Counted from the first letter of the stretch, positions 17,638 through 27,392 are shown. The stretch is 64,000 nt of DNA from Candidatus Scatomonas merdigallinarum (GCA_018716305.1 DVKB01000013.1:1-64000); one strand, 5' to 3'. Notes: generated from the letters alone by a model not told the origin. A program made the numbers and translations.

Positions 17638-17669
17638 AATCGCAACACCATTAGAAAGAGGGAATTCAT

Positions 17670-20600
17670 ATGAGTCAGATGGGCAGGACTGCTTCCGCGG
17701 GGCAGCCGCCGCTGTACCGTCCGCAATTCGAACACGATAACTGCGGAATCGGCGCGGTGGTAAATATTGATGGACGCAGGAATCACGCGGCAGTAGAGAA
17801 CGCATTGAAAATTGTTGAAAATCTTGAACACAGAGCCGGCAAAGACGCCGAGGGCAAAACAGGGGACGGAGTAGGAATCCTTTTACAGATTTCCCACAAG
17901 TTCTTTTCCAAAACCTGTAATGCTCTCGGTATTTTTTTGGGAGAAGAGCGGGAGTACGGCGTCGGCATGTTCTTTTTTCCGCAGAATGAGCTGAAGCGGA
18001 ATCAGGCCAGAAAAATGTTTGAAATCATTGTGGAAAAGGAGGGGATGGAGCTTCTGGGATGGCGTTCGGTTCCCATCGTCCCGGAGGTGCTGGGGCACAA
18101 AGCCAGGGAGTGCATGCCCTGCATTATGCAGGCCTTCATTAAAAAGCCGGCGGATGTGAAAAAAGGGCTGGATTTTGACCGGAAGCTTTACGTTGTGCGC
18201 AGAGTGTTTGAACAGAGCAACGACAATACGTATGTGGTGTCTCTGTCCAGCCGCACCATAGTCTACAAGGGAATGTTCCTGGTGGGCCAGCTGCGTACCT
18301 TTTTCACGGATCTGCAGGATCCGGAGTATGAGTCGGCCATAGCGGTGGTTCACTCCCGGTTCTCCACCAACACCAATCCCAGCTGGGAGAGAGCTCATCC
18401 CAACCGAATGATCGTTCACAACGGAGAGATCAACACCATCCGCGGCAATGCGGATAAAATGCTGGCCAGAGAGGAGACTATGTTCTCCCCGGTGCTGGCG
18501 GACGACATGGACAAGGTGCTGCCGGTGATCCATCCGGGCGGTTCTGATTCCGCCATGCTGGACAATACGCTGGAGTTTCTGGTCATGAGCGGCATGGAGC
18601 TTCCTCTGGCCATGATGATCCTGATCCCGGAACCATGGGCCAACAATGAAACTATTTCCCTGGAGGAGAGAGATTTCTATCAGTATTACGCCACCATGAT
18701 GGAGCCCTGGGACGGACCCGCGGCTATTGTATTCTCCGACGGAGATCTTCTGGGGGCTGTGCTGGACCGGAATGGACTGCGGCCTTCCAGATACTATATC
18801 ACAGACGACAACTGTATGATCCTGGCTTCGGAGGTGGGAGCGCTTCCCATGGCTCCGGAGCATGTGGTAAAGAAAGAGCGGCTGCATCCCGGAAAAATGC
18901 TGCTGGTGGACACCGTATCCGGCAGGCTCATTGAAGACGGGGAACTGAAAGAGAAATATGCCCTCCGCCAGCCTTACGGGGAGTGGCTGGACAGCAATCT
19001 GGTGCATCTGGCAGACCTGAAGATCCCCAATATCCGGATTGAGGAGTATACAGGGGAGCAGCGGGCCAGACTTCAGAAAGCATTCGGATATACCTATGAG
19101 GAATATCGGGAATCCATCCGCAACATGGCTCTGAATGGGTCGGAGGGGATCGCGTCCATGGGCGTGGATACACCCCTGGCGGTTTTGTCAAAAGAGCACC
19201 AGCCTCTTTTCAACTACTTTAAACAGCTGTTCGCCCAGGTGACTAACCCGCCCATCGACGCCATCCGGGAGGAGGTTGTAACCTCTACTTCCGTTTATCT
19301 GGGGAAGGATGGAAACCTGCTCACAGAGACTCCGGACAACTGCAAGGTATTGAAGATCAATGATCCCATTCTCACCAACACGGATATGCTGAAAATCAAG
19401 ACCATGAAGGTGGACGGTTTCCGCGTGGCGGTTGTCCCCATTACCTATTATAAGAGCACGCCTCTGGAGCGGGCCATTGACCGGCTGTTTGTGGAGGTGG
19501 ATAAAGCATACCGCCAGGGCGCCAATATTCTGGTGCTCTCCGACCGGGGCGTGGATGAGAACCATGTGCCTATGCCCTCCCTGCTGGCGGTTTCCGCAGT
19601 CCACCAGCATCTGGTCAAGACAAAGAAAAGGACTTCTCTGGCGATTATCCTGGAATCCGGAGAGCCCAGGGACGTCCATCATTTCGCGGCTCTTCTGGGA
19701 TACGGCGCCAGCGCGGTCAATCCGTATCTGGCTCTTGACACCATCCATGAGCTTGTTGACAGCGGAATGCTGGAAAAGGATTACTACGCGGCGGTCAGCG
19801 ATTATACCCACGCCGTTTTGAGCGGCATTGTAAAGATTGCCTCCAAGATGGGAATCTCCACCATCCAGTCCTATCAGGGCGCTCAGATTTTTGAGGCCAT
19901 CGGCATTTCCCAGGAGGTCATCGACAAATATTTTACCGGTACTGTCAGCCGGGTGGGGGGCATTACCCTGGAGGATATCGCCCGGGATGTGGACCAGCGG
20001 CATTCGGAGGCCTTTGATCCCCTGGGACTCACCACAGATCTTACCCTGGACAGTTTGGGACGCCACAAGAGCCGCAGCCAGGGGGAGGAGCACCGGTACA
20101 ATCCGGAGACCATCCATCTGCTGCAGGAGTCCACCCGCCGGGGGGATTACGAAATGTTCAAGGAGTACACCAGACTGGTAAACCAGGAGGAATCCGGCTA
20201 TCTCAGAAGCCTTATGGATTTCAGCTATCCGGCAGAAGGAGTTCCCCTGGAGGAAGTGGAAAGCGTGGATTCCATCGTCCGTCGGTTTAAGACCGGTGCT
20301 ATGTCCTACGGCTCTATTTCCCAGGAAGCCCACGAGACCCTGGCCATTGCCATGAACCATCTGCACGGGAAATCCAACACCGGAGAGGGCGGGGAAAGTG
20401 AGGAACGGCTGAAATCCCCGGAGCGCTGCTCCGCCATCAAGCAGGTGGCCTCCGGACGGTTCGGCGTTACCAGCGAATACCTGGTCAGCGCCAAAGAGAT
20501 TCAGATTAAAATGGCCCAGGGGGCGAAACCGGGAGAGGGCGGACACCTTCCGGCCCGGAAAGTATATCCCTGGATCGCCAAAACCAGGCATTCCACCCCG

Positions 20601-22214
20601 GGGGTGTCCCTGATCTCCCCGCCGCCGCATCACGACATTTATTCTATTGAGGATCTGGCCCAGCTGATCTACGATCTGAAAAACGCCAATACAGGCGCGC
20701 GGATTTCCGTGAAGCTGGTATCAGAGGCGGGAGTCGGAACTGTAGCGGCCGGCGTAGCCAAAGCCGGCGCACAGGTTATCCTGATCTCCGGCTATGACGG
20801 CGGCACCGGCGCGGCGCCGAAAAGTTCCATCCACAACGCGGGGCTGCCCTGGGAGCTGGGACTGGCGGAAACCCATCAGACCCTGCTGATGAACGGCCTC
20901 AGAAACCGGGTGGTGCTGGAGACAGACGGAAAGCTTATGAGCGGCCGGGACGTGGTGACAGCCGCTCTGCTTGGAGCGGAGGAGTACGGCTTTGCCACAG
21001 CCCCCCTGGTGACCATGGGCTGCGTTATGATGCGCGTCTGCAACCTGGACACCTGCCCCATGGGCGTCGCCACCCAGAATCCGGAACTGCGGAAACGCTT
21101 CCGGGGCAAACCGGAATATGTGGAGAATTTCATGCGCTTTATCGCCATGGAGATGCGGGAATATATGGCAAAGCTGGGCTTTAGGACCATAGACGAAATG
21201 GTGGGCCGCAGCGATCTGCTGAAACGCAAAGAGCAGATTTCCCTGGAACACGGGAACCGGGTGGATCTGGACGCTATCTTGAGCAATCCTTACGCGGGGA
21301 AGGGCGGGCAGGTCACCTTCGACCCGGCGGCGGTCTATGATTTTAAACTGGAGCAGACCATGGATGAAAAAGTCCTTCTGCCCCAGATGCTTCCGGCTAT
21401 GGAAAAAAGAGAACCCAAAAAGATTTCTGTCAGGATCAGCAATACAGACCGGACCTTCGGCACGATCCTGGGGGCGGAGATCACCAGAAGATTCGGGGAT
21501 CACTCTCTGGCGGACGATACCTACACAGTCACCTGCACAGGAGCCGGGGGACAGAGTTTCGGGGCGTTTATTCCCAAAGGCCTGACGCTGGATCTCATCG
21601 GAGATTCCAATGATTATATCGGGAAAGGGCTGTCCGGCGGGAAAATTATCGTCCGGGCGCCGGAAGGGGTCCGCTTTAAACCAGAGGAAAACATTATCAT
21701 CGGAAATGTGGCCTTTTACGGAGCCACCAGCGGGGAAGCCTATATCGCCGGGGTGGCCGGAGAGCGGTTCTGTGTCCGCAATTCGGGAGTCCGCGCGGTG
21801 GTAGAGGGCGTCGGCGAGCACGGATGCGAGTACATGACCGGGGGACGGGTGGTCGTCCTGGGAGGAACCGGCAAAAACTTTGCCGCGGGTATGAGCGGCG
21901 GCATCGCCTATGTGCTGGATGAGGAGAACCATCTCTACCGGAACCTGAATAAAGAGATGATCCGCATTGAAAAGGTGGATAATCCTTATGATAAACAGGA
22001 ACTGAGGGAGATGCTGGAGAAGCATGTGGCAGCCACCCATTCGGAAAAAGGACGCCGGGTTCTGGAGCATTTTGAGGAATATGTGCCGAAATTCAAAAAA
22101 ATCATCCCCAATGACTATAAGAGGATGCTGACCCTCTCAGCTAAGCTGGAGGAAAAGGGTTTGAGCAGCGAACAGGCACAGATCGAAGCATTTTATGAAA
22201 GTCTGAACAGGTAG
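17670..22214 (+). CDS. gltB: Glutamate synthase large subunit (GOGAT alpha)
   Basis: The 1514-residue protein has all GltB domains in order. The amidotransferase domain has nucleophile Cys25 in DNCGIGAVV, exposed after removal of a short propeptide. A central domain follows (about 480-760), then the FMN-binding synthase domain (about 820-1190; GAMSYGSISQEAHETLA, TGEGGE, KPGEGGHLP, SGYDGGTGAAP). The Cys cluster CNLDTCPMG holds the 3Fe-4S centre. The C-terminal beta-helix domain is Gly-rich. It transfers the amide of glutamine to 2-oxoglutarate, giving two glutamates, using electrons from GltD. The start has AGAGGG upstream. It opens the operon gltB-gltD-glnA-ANTAR. Confidence 0.96.
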   Translation: MSQMGRTASAGQPPLYRPQFEHDNCGIGAVVNIDGRRNHAAVENALKIVENLEHRAGKDAEGKTGDGVGILLQISHKFFSKTCNALGIFLGEEREYGVGMFFFPQNELKRNQARKMFEIIVEKEGMELLGWRSVPIVPEVLGHKARECMPCIMQAFIKKPADVKKGLDFDRKLYVVRRVFEQSNDNTYVVSLSSRTIVYKGMFLVGQLRTFFTDLQDPEYESAIAVVHSRFSTNTNPSWERAHPNRMIVHNGEINTIRGNADKMLAREETMFSPVLADDMDKVLPVIHPGGSDSAMLDNTLEFLVMSGMELPLAMMILIPEPWANNETISLEERDFYQYYATMMEPWDGPAAIVFSDGDLLGAVLDRNGLRPSRYYITDDNCMILASEVGALPMAPEHVVKKERLHPGKMLLVDTVSGRLIEDGELKEKYALRQPYGEWLDSNLVHLADLKIPNIRIEEYTGEQRARLQKAFGYTYEEYRESIRNMALNGSEGIASMGVDTPLAVLSKEHQPLFNYFKQLFAQVTNPPIDAIREEVVTSTSVYLGKDGNLLTETPDNCKVLKINDPILTNTDMLKIKTMKVDGFRVAVVPITYYKSTPLERAIDRLFVEVDKAYRQGANILVLSDRGVDENHVPMPSLLAVSAVHQHLVKTKKRTSLAIILESGEPRDVHHFAALLGYGASAVNPYLALDTIHELVDSGMLEKDYYAAVSDYTHAVLSGIVKIASKMGISTIQSYQGAQIFEAIGISQEVIDKYFTGTVSRVGGITLEDIARDVDQRHSEAFDPLGLTTDLTLDSLGRHKSRSQGEEHRYNPETIHLLQESTRRGDYEMFKEYTRLVNQEESGYLRSLMDFSYPAEGVPLEEVESVDSIVRRFKTGAMSYGSISQEAHETLAIAMNHLHGKSNTGEGGESEERLKSPERCSAIKQVASGRFGVTSEYLVSAKEIQIKMAQGAKPGEGGHLPARKVYPWIAKTRHSTPGVSLISPPPHHDIYSIEDLAQLIYDLKNANTGARISVKLVSEAGVGTVAAGVAKAGAQVILISGYDGGTGAAPKSSIHNAGLPWELGLAETHQTLLMNGLRNRVVLETDGKLMSGRDVVTAALLGAEEYGFATAPLVTMGCVMMRVCNLDTCPMGVATQNPELRKRFRGKPEYVENFMRFIAMEMREYMAKLGFRTIDEMVGRSDLLKRKEQISLEHGNRVDLDAILSNPYAGKGGQVTFDPAAVYDFKLEQTMDEKVLLPQMLPAMEKREPKKISVRISNTDRTFGTILGAEITRRFGDHSLADDTYTVTCTGAGGQSFGAFIPKGLTLDLIGDSNDYIGKGLSGGKIIVRAPEGVRFKPEENIIIGNVAFYGATSGEAYIAGVAGERFCVRNSGVRAVVEGVGEHGCEYMTGGRVVVLGGTGKNFAAGMSGGIAYVLDEENHLYRNLNKEMIRIEKVDNPYDKQELREMLEKHVAATHSEKGRRVLEHFEEYVPKFKKIIPNDYKRMLTLSAKLEEKGLSSEQAQIEAFYESLNR

Positions 22215-22227
22215 GAGGAACTTTAAG

Positions 22228-23712
22228 ATGGGAAAACCAACAGGATTTTTAGAGTATGAACGGCAGGACAGCTATTGCGAGCCGCCGTTAAAGAGAATAC
22301 AGGATTTCCATGAGTTCCATACGCCCCTGCCCCTGGAAAAACAGAGGCTGCAGGGCGCCCGCTGCATGGCCTGCGGCGTCCCCTTCTGCCAGGCGGGACA
22401 GATGATCGCAGGGATGGCCAGCGGCTGCCCCCTGCGGAATCTCTGCCCGGAGTGGAACGATCTGGTTTATCTGGGAAACTGGGAGGAGGCCTACCGGAGA
22501 CTTGCGAAGACCAACTGTTTTCCGGAATTTACCTCCCGGGTCTGTCCGGCTCTCTGCGAGGCGGCCTGCACCTGCAACCTGAACGGGGAACCGGTAGCTA
22601 CCAAAGAAAATGAGAGGGCTATTATCGAGTATGCCTGGGAGCATGGGATCGTACAGCCGGAGCCGCCGAAAGTGCGGACGGGAAAGAAAGTGGCTGTGGT
22701 GGGCAGCGGGCCTTCCGGACTGGCCGCCGCTATGCAGCTGAACCGCAGAGGGCATTCCGTCACTGTCTTTGAGAGGAGGGACCGTGTGGGCGGGCTGCTC
22801 CGCTACGGAATTCCCAATATGAAACTGGAAAAGTCTGTATTGGACCGCCGGATCCGGCTCATGGAAGAAGAGGGAATTACCTTTGTGACCAACGCGGATG
22901 TGGGCCGGGAGAAGGACGCCAGGGAACTGCTGCGGGACTTTGACCGGGTGCTGCTCTGCTGCGGAGCCTCCAATCCCAGGGATATTCAGGCGCCGGGAAG
23001 AGAACTGCAGGGGATCCATTTCGCTGTGGAGTTCCTGACCTCTGTGACGAAGAGCCTCCTGGATTCCTCTTTCGGAGATAAAAAATATATTGACGCCAAA
23101 GACAAACATGTGGTAGTCATCGGCGGAGGGGACACAGGAAATGACTGCGTGGGAACGTCCATCCGGCTGGGAGCCAAGTCTGTCACTCAGCTGGAGATGA
23201 TGCCGAAGCCTCCGGCACAGCGGGCGGAAAATAACCCCTGGCCGGAATGGCCGAAGATTCTGAAAACGGATTACGGTCAGGAAGAGTCCATAGCCGTGTT
23301 CGGAAAAGATCCGCGGATCTATCAGACTACGGTAGCGGAGTTCATGGGCAATAAAAAAGGGGAGCTGAAAAAACTGAAGCTGGTAAGTCTTGCCCCGCGG
23401 AAAGATGAAAAGACCGGGCGCGTGAATATGGTTCCCGTGGAGGGAAGCGAGAAGATCATCCCTGCGGATCTGGTGCTGATCGCCGCCGGTTTCCTGGGAT
23501 CGGAGCCGTATGTGTCAGATGCTTTCGGCGCCAAGCGGAACGCCCGTTCCAATGTGGAGACCAGGCCGGGAGAATACGAGACTTCCGTGCCGGGGGTCTT
23601 TACGGCCGGCGATATGCACCGGGGGCAGTCCCTGGTAGTGTGGGCTATCCGGGAGGGAAGAGAGGCTGCCAGAGCGGTGGACGAATCCCTGATGGGATAT
23701 ACGAATCTTTAG
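22228..23712 (+). CDS. gltD: Glutamate synthase small subunit (GOGAT beta)
   Basis: This 494-residue flavoprotein carries N-terminal Cys clusters for two 4Fe-4S centres (CMACGVPFCQ, GCPLRNLCPEWN, CPALCEAACTCNLN). An FAD-binding fold follows (VAVVGSGPSGLAAAMQLNRR, about 155-180), then an NAD(P)H-binding fold (HVVVIGGGDTGNDC, about 292-305) and the closing FAD motif TAGDMHRGQSLVVWAI. It oxidises NAD(P)H and passes electrons to GltB. It starts 13 bases after gltB with GGAGG upstream, so the two subunits are made together. Confidence 0.95.
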   Translation: MGKPTGFLEYERQDSYCEPPLKRIQDFHEFHTPLPLEKQRLQGARCMACGVPFCQAGQMIAGMASGCPLRNLCPEWNDLVYLGNWEEAYRRLAKTNCFPEFTSRVCPALCEAACTCNLNGEPVATKENERAIIEYAWEHGIVQPEPPKVRTGKKVAVVGSGPSGLAAAMQLNRRGHSVTVFERRDRVGGLLRYGIPNMKLEKSVLDRRIRLMEEEGITFVTNADVGREKDARELLRDFDRVLLCCGASNPRDIQAPGRELQGIHFAVEFLTSVTKSLLDSSFGDKKYIDAKDKHVVVIGGGDTGNDCVGTSIRLGAKSVTQLEMMPKPPAQRAENNPWPEWPKILKTDYGQEESIAVFGKDPRIYQTTVAEFMGNKKGELKKLKLVSLAPRKDEKTGRVNMVPVEGSEKIIPADLVLIAAGFLGSEPYVSDAFGAKRNARSNVETRPGEYETSVPGVFTAGDMHRGQSLVVWAIREGREAARAVDESLMGYTNL

Positions 23713-23737
23713 AATCTGTGTGATAGGAGTTATGAAC

Positions 23738-25072
23738 ATGGAAAAAGAAACCCGGGAGATGATCCTGCAGATGGCGGAGAAGGAAGATGTGGAATTCATC
23801 CGCCTTCAGTTTACCGACATGTTCGGTACTTTAAAAAATATTGCCGTAACCTCCAGTCAGCTGGAAAAGGCGCTGAACGGCCAGTGCAAATTTCCGGCCA
23901 GCGCTGTAAAGGGCTTTCCGGGAAGCGATGAGCCGGATCTTTATCTCTATCCGGATCCGGACAGTTTTGTCATCCTTCCCTGGAGGCCTCAGCAGGGTAA
24001 AGTGGCGCGGATGCTCTGCGACGTGTGTTTTGCGGACGGAACCCCTTATGAAGGCTGTACCCGGAGCATCCTGAAAGGCCTGCTCCGGAAAGCCCGGGAA
24101 ATGGGATACTATTTTTATATCGGCTCGGAGTGCGAGTTTTTTCTGTTCCAGGAAGACGAAAACGGGATGCCTACCACCCAGACCTATGAAAGAGCGGGGG
24201 CCTTTGACCTGGGCCCCATGGATACCGGGGAGAATGCCAGAAGGGATATGGTTCTGACTCTGGAGGACATGGGATTTCAGGTGGAATCCTCCTACCATGA
24301 GACGGCTCCCGGGCAGCACGAGATTGATTTCCACTGGGAAAAGGGACTGGCCGCCGCTGACAGCCTGATGACTTTTAAATTCGCGGTGCGTATGGTAGCC
24401 AGGAGGCACGGGCTTTACGCCACATTCATGCCGAAGCCGAAAACAGGGGTGCCCGGCTCCGGCCTGCATTTTAATTTCGCCCTCTATGACAAAGACGGGA
24501 ACAATGTCTTTTATGATGAAAAGGATCCCATGAAACTATCCGCCTCCGCCCGGTATTTTATAGGAGGGCTTCTGGCTCATGCCAGGGGAATGAGCGCGAT
24601 TACCAATCCACTGGTGAATTCCTATAAACGGCTGGTGCCCGGTTATGAGGCTCCGGTATACGAAAGCTGGTCCACCCGCAACAAGAGTTCTCTGATCTGG
24701 GTTCCCAACGCCAGGGGATGGCATACCCAGGTAGAACTGCGCTCCCCTGATCCCGCCGCCAACCCGTATCTGGCCCTGGCCATGTGCCTGGCGGCAGGCC
24801 TTGACGGGCTTCAGAACCGCATCATGCCGGCGGAACCTGTGGAACAGGAACCGGATGCGATGAGCAGTGAAGCCCGGGAAGAGCTGGGAATAACAGCTCT
24901 TCCCGCGGGGCTGGGAGAAGCCATTGCGGCTATGGAACAGGATCCTCTGATCCGGCAGACTCTGGGAGAACGTTTTGTCCGCTCCTATCTGGAAGCGAAG
25001 AGGGCAGAATGGAAGGAATATATGCCGCAGGTGACACAGTGGGAGGTAGAGAAATATCTCTGCCGCATCTGA
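23738..25072 (+). CDS. glnA: Type I glutamine synthetase
   Basis: I chose ATG 23738 (444 residues) because AGGAG lies eight bases upstream, while the ATG at 23732 is too close. The length is that of the GSI-alpha group. Motifs include RLQFTDMFGTLKN, the metal/substrate motif GSECEFFLF, HETAPGQHEIDFH, the ATP loop TFMPKPKTGVPGSGLHFN, NSYKRLVPGYEAP and ELRSPDPAANPYLALA. No adenylylation-type Tyr loop of the GSI-beta group is seen, so control is likely by feedback or protein partners. It makes glutamine that GltBD consumes, so the operon encodes a full GS-GOGAT cycle. Confidence 0.94.
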   Translation: MEKETREMILQMAEKEDVEFIRLQFTDMFGTLKNIAVTSSQLEKALNGQCKFPASAVKGFPGSDEPDLYLYPDPDSFVILPWRPQQGKVARMLCDVCFADGTPYEGCTRSILKGLLRKAREMGYYFYIGSECEFFLFQEDENGMPTTQTYERAGAFDLGPMDTGENARRDMVLTLEDMGFQVESSYHETAPGQHEIDFHWEKGLAAADSLMTFKFAVRMVARRHGLYATFMPKPKTGVPGSGLHFNFALYDKDGNNVFYDEKDPMKLSASARYFIGGLLAHARGMSAITNPLVNSYKRLVPGYEAPVYESWSTRNKSSLIWVPNARGWHTQVELRSPDPAANPYLALAMCLAAGLDGLQNRIMPAEPVEQEPDAMSSEAREELGITALPAGLGEAIAAMEQDPLIRQTLGERFVRSYLEAKRAEWKEYMPQVTQWEVEKYLCRI

Positions 25073-25137
25073 AGAACATTCCGCAGGGATTCTCTGGTCC
25101 GGCGGAACAGCTGGACGGATGGAAAAGGGGAAGAAAA

Positions 25138-25680
25138 ATGGACAGCCTGGTGATTGTTTTTCCCAGAATTGAAGACGCGAAAAAAATCCGCGAGATTTGT
25201 GTCAGGCACGGTTTTCAGGTGGCGGCAGTCTGCAGCACCGCGGCTGCGGCGCTGTCTGAAATGAATCATCTGGAGGGAGGAATTCTGATTTGCGGCTATA
25301 AGCTTCCGGATATGTTTTTTACAGAACTTCGGGAGTGTATGCCCCCTGATTTTGAAATGCTGCTTGTGGCTTCCTCCAGGGTGCTCAGCGTCATGGAGAG
25401 TTCGGATGTCATAGCTGTCTCTGTGCCCCTGTCCGCCTTTGACCTGATCAATACCCTTTCCATGATGTCCAGGAAAGAGGAGCGGAAGAGAAAAAAGAAA
25501 AGCCGGAAACCAAGTCCCCGGCCCCGGGAGGAGCAGGCGGTCATAGACAAGGCAAAAGCGCTTTTGATGGAAAGAAATCATATGACAGAGTCGGAAGCAC
25601 ACCGGTATCTGCAGAAACACAGCATGGATAACAGCACCAGCCTGGTTGAAACCGCGCATATGATTTTGAGATTATTTTAA
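25138..25680 (+). CDS. ANTAR-domain RNA-binding antiterminator with degenerate receiver
   Basis: This 180-residue protein starts at ATG 25138 with AAAAGGGG upstream. Residues 1-110 fold like a response-regulator receiver (LVIVFPRIEDAKKIREI, GGILICGYKLPDMF), but the usual acceptor Asp before the KLPD turn is replaced by Gly. Phosphorylation there is therefore unlikely. A basic linker (KEERKRKKKSRK) follows. Residues 128-180 are an ANTAR domain with KAKALLMERNHMTESEAHRY and the closing SMDNSTSLVETAHMIL helix. ANTAR domains bind hexaloop RNA hairpins and block terminators. The gene closes the gltBD-glnA operon. Matching hexaloop attenuators before glnN, the urease operon and the amino acid transporter are its likely targets (inference). 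Confidence 0.9.
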   Translation: MDSLVIVFPRIEDAKKIREICVRHGFQVAAVCSTAAAALSEMNHLEGGILICGYKLPDMFFTELRECMPPDFEMLLVASSRVLSVMESSDVIAVSVPLSAFDLINTLSMMSRKEERKRKKKSRKPSPRPREEQAVIDKAKALLMERNHMTESEAHRYLQKHSMDNSTSLVETAHMILRLF

Positions 25681-25683
25681 GAA

Positions 25684-25731
25684 GGGAACAAAAATGCTGC
25701 CCGATTTTCAAGGGGCAGCATTTTTGTTCCC
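25684..25731. terminator. Bidirectional terminator between the ANTAR gene and purF
   Basis: A 19-base arm (GGGAACAAAAATGCTGCCC) pairs perfectly with its complement ending at 25731. It is A/T-rich in the middle and readable on both strands. The stem overlaps the purF stop codon. It separates two convergent transcripts. Confidence 0.85.
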
Positions 25732-27152
25732 TATTCCAGCAGATCCCGTATTTCGTGATCCGGAACTTCCATAGGATAGCGGCCGGTGAAGCAGCCGGCG
25801 CAGATGGGAAGATTGTTTACCATGTCTCTGAGATTTTCAACCGGCATATACCCCAGAGAATCCGCTCCGATCATTTTCCGTATCTCCTCGGTGGAATGGG
25901 AGGAGGCGATGAGCTGCTGATTGGAGGGCACGTCTGTGCCGAAATAGCAGGGATAGAGAAAGGGCGGGGAACTGATGCGGACATGGACTTCCGATGCCCC
26001 TGCCTGCTTCATCATCCGGATAAGATTTGCTATGGTGGTTCCCCGCACAATGGAATCATCGATGAGAACCACGCGCTTTCCTCTGACAACGGACTCCAGG
26101 ACGCTGAGTTTGATCTTAACGCTGCTTTCCCGCTCTTTCTGGGTGGGTTTGATGAAGGTTCTGCCAATATAGCTGTTCTTGTGGAAGGCCAGCCCAAAGG
26201 GGATTCCGGAGGCCTCCGAATAGCCCTTGGCCGCGGCCAGGCCGGAGTCCGGGATCCCTGCCACCAGGTCGGCTTCCACCGGATATGCTTCCGCGAGAAC
26301 TCTGCCGGCCCGGATCCGGGAATCATAAATGCTGATCCCATCTAAACGGCTGTCCAGCCGGGCAAAATAGATATATTCAAAGATACAATGGGCAGGGGCG
26401 GGAGTTTTCTCCAGGAATTGCGAATGGACAGCCCCGTCTTTTGTGACCGTGACAATTTCGCCGGGCTGAATATCCCGGATAAATTCCGCGCCCACAGATG
26501 TGACCGCGCAGCTTTCCGAGGCGATGATATAAGCATGATCCCTCTTTCCCAGACAGAGGGGCTTCAGTCCGTAGGGGTCCCTTACAGCCACCAGTTTCCT
26601 GGGACTCATAATTACCAGCCCGTAGGCGCCGCGGATCTGGCTGCAGGCCCGCCGAACCGCCTCCTCCACGGAGCCGCAGCGAACCCTCTCCCGGGCAATG
26701 CAGTAAGCGATCACCTCAGAGTCAATGGAAGTGTGAAAGATTGCCCCGCTGTTTTCCATCTGTTCCCGGAGTTCTCTGGCGTTTATCAGGTTTCCGTTGT
26801 GGGCCAGCGCCAGGGACCCCTTTATATAATTCAGCACCAGGGGCTGGGCATTCTCTATGGAAGAGGAGCCTGAGGTAGAGTAGCGGACATGTCCGATCCC
26901 GATATTCCCCCTCAGCGCTTCCAGCTCGGGAGCTTTAAACACTTCATTTACAAGCCCGAGACCTTTGCGGGAGCGCACTCTGCCCTTGGGGCCTTCTGTA
27001 TCTGAAACCGCGATGCCGCAGGATTCCTGCCCCCGGTGCTGCAATGCCTCCAAACCGTAGTAAATACTGTTGGCAACGTCATTTCCGTCCAGGTCATAGA
27101 TCCCGAAAACACCGCATTCTTCCCGTACTCCGCTGCAGCTATTTCTTGTCAT
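25731..27152 (-). CDS. purF: Amidophosphoribosyltransferase
   Basis: This 473-residue enzyme catalyses the first committed step of purine synthesis, moving the amide of glutamine onto PRPP. The N-terminal nucleophile is Cys13 in EECGVFGIYD, preceded by a 12-residue propeptide as in Bacillus. The PRPP-binding loop is VVLIDDSIVRGTTI. Cysteines in CIFEYIYFARLD, PCYFGTDV and ICAGCFTG correspond to the 4Fe-4S ligands of the oxygen-sensitive Bacillus type. Its gene stands alone, without other pur genes, beside the glutamine-synthesis operon. This suggests it is placed for glutamine use or is a second copy. The promoter is at 27195-27223. Confidence 0.94.
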   Translation of the reverse strand: MTRNSCSGVREECGVFGIYDLDGNDVANSIYYGLEALQHRGQESCGIAVSDTEGPKGRVRSRKGLGLVNEVFKAPELEALRGNIGIGHVRYSTSGSSSIENAQPLVLNYIKGSLALAHNGNLINARELREQMENSGAIFHTSIDSEVIAYCIARERVRCGSVEEAVRRACSQIRGAYGLVIMSPRKLVAVRDPYGLKPLCLGKRDHAYIIASESCAVTSVGAEFIRDIQPGEIVTVTKDGAVHSQFLEKTPAPAHCIFEYIYFARLDSRLDGISIYDSRIRAGRVLAEAYPVEADLVAGIPDSGLAAAKGYSEASGIPFGLAFHKNSYIGRTFIKPTQKERESSVKIKLSVLESVVRGKRVVLIDDSIVRGTTIANLIRMMKQAGASEVHVRISSPPFLYPCYFGTDVPSNQQLIASSHSTEEIRKMIGADSLGYMPVENLRDMVNNLPICAGCFTGRYPMEVPDHEIRDLLE

Positions 27153-27194
27153 TCCGTCCTGCCTCCTCCGTAAAAGATGTTGATTTCAGAGCCT

Positions 27195-27223
27195 ATTATA
27201 TGCGTATCTGTTTTAAAATACAA
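27195..27223 (-). promoter_or_regulatory. purF promoter
   Basis: On the minus strand TTGTAT (27223-27218), a 17-base spacer and a consensus TATAAT (27200-27195) lie 43 bases before the purF start. No attenuator or PurR-like box is evident in this short leader. Confidence 0.7.
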
Positions 27224-27306
27224 TATTTCGGCGGGCAGATTTTATTTTGAAATTGTATTTTTTACGGAACAAACCGGCTGGCAATAAAAATATTGCGAAA
27301 TAAACA

Positions 27307-27335
27307 TTGACAATACAAAAATAATGTGGTAGCAT
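27307..27335 (+). promoter_or_regulatory. Urease operon promoter
   Basis: Consensus TTGACA (27307-27312), a 17-base spacer and TAGCAT (27330-27335) place the RNA start near 27342, directly before the leader attenuator. Confidence 0.75.
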
Positions 27336-27344
27336 GTCTTCCGT

Positions 27345-27392
27345 AAAACAGACAAAGATGTCAGAAGAGGCGTCTCTGTCTGTTTTTTTTTT
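27345..27392 (+). promoter_or_regulatory. Urease leader attenuator with ANTAR-type hexaloop
   Basis: ACAGACA (27348-27354) pairs with TGTCTGT (27377-27383), extended by an inner AGATG/CGTCT stem and by flanking A-U pairs, and followed by nine T. This is a strong terminator between promoter and ureA. Its 5' arm can instead form GAC-AAAGAT-GTC (27351-27362), a short hairpin whose six-base loop has A at position 1 and G at position 4, as ANTAR proteins require. The competing stem is only three base pairs, weaker than in glnN. Further hairpins lie downstream at about 27400-27465 before ureA. Confidence 0.65.

Noticed and set aside
25684-25731. ANTAR target at the terminator after the ANTAR gene itself
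   Set aside because: The possible loop AAAAAT lacks G at position 4, and the element lies downstream of the genes, not in a leader.
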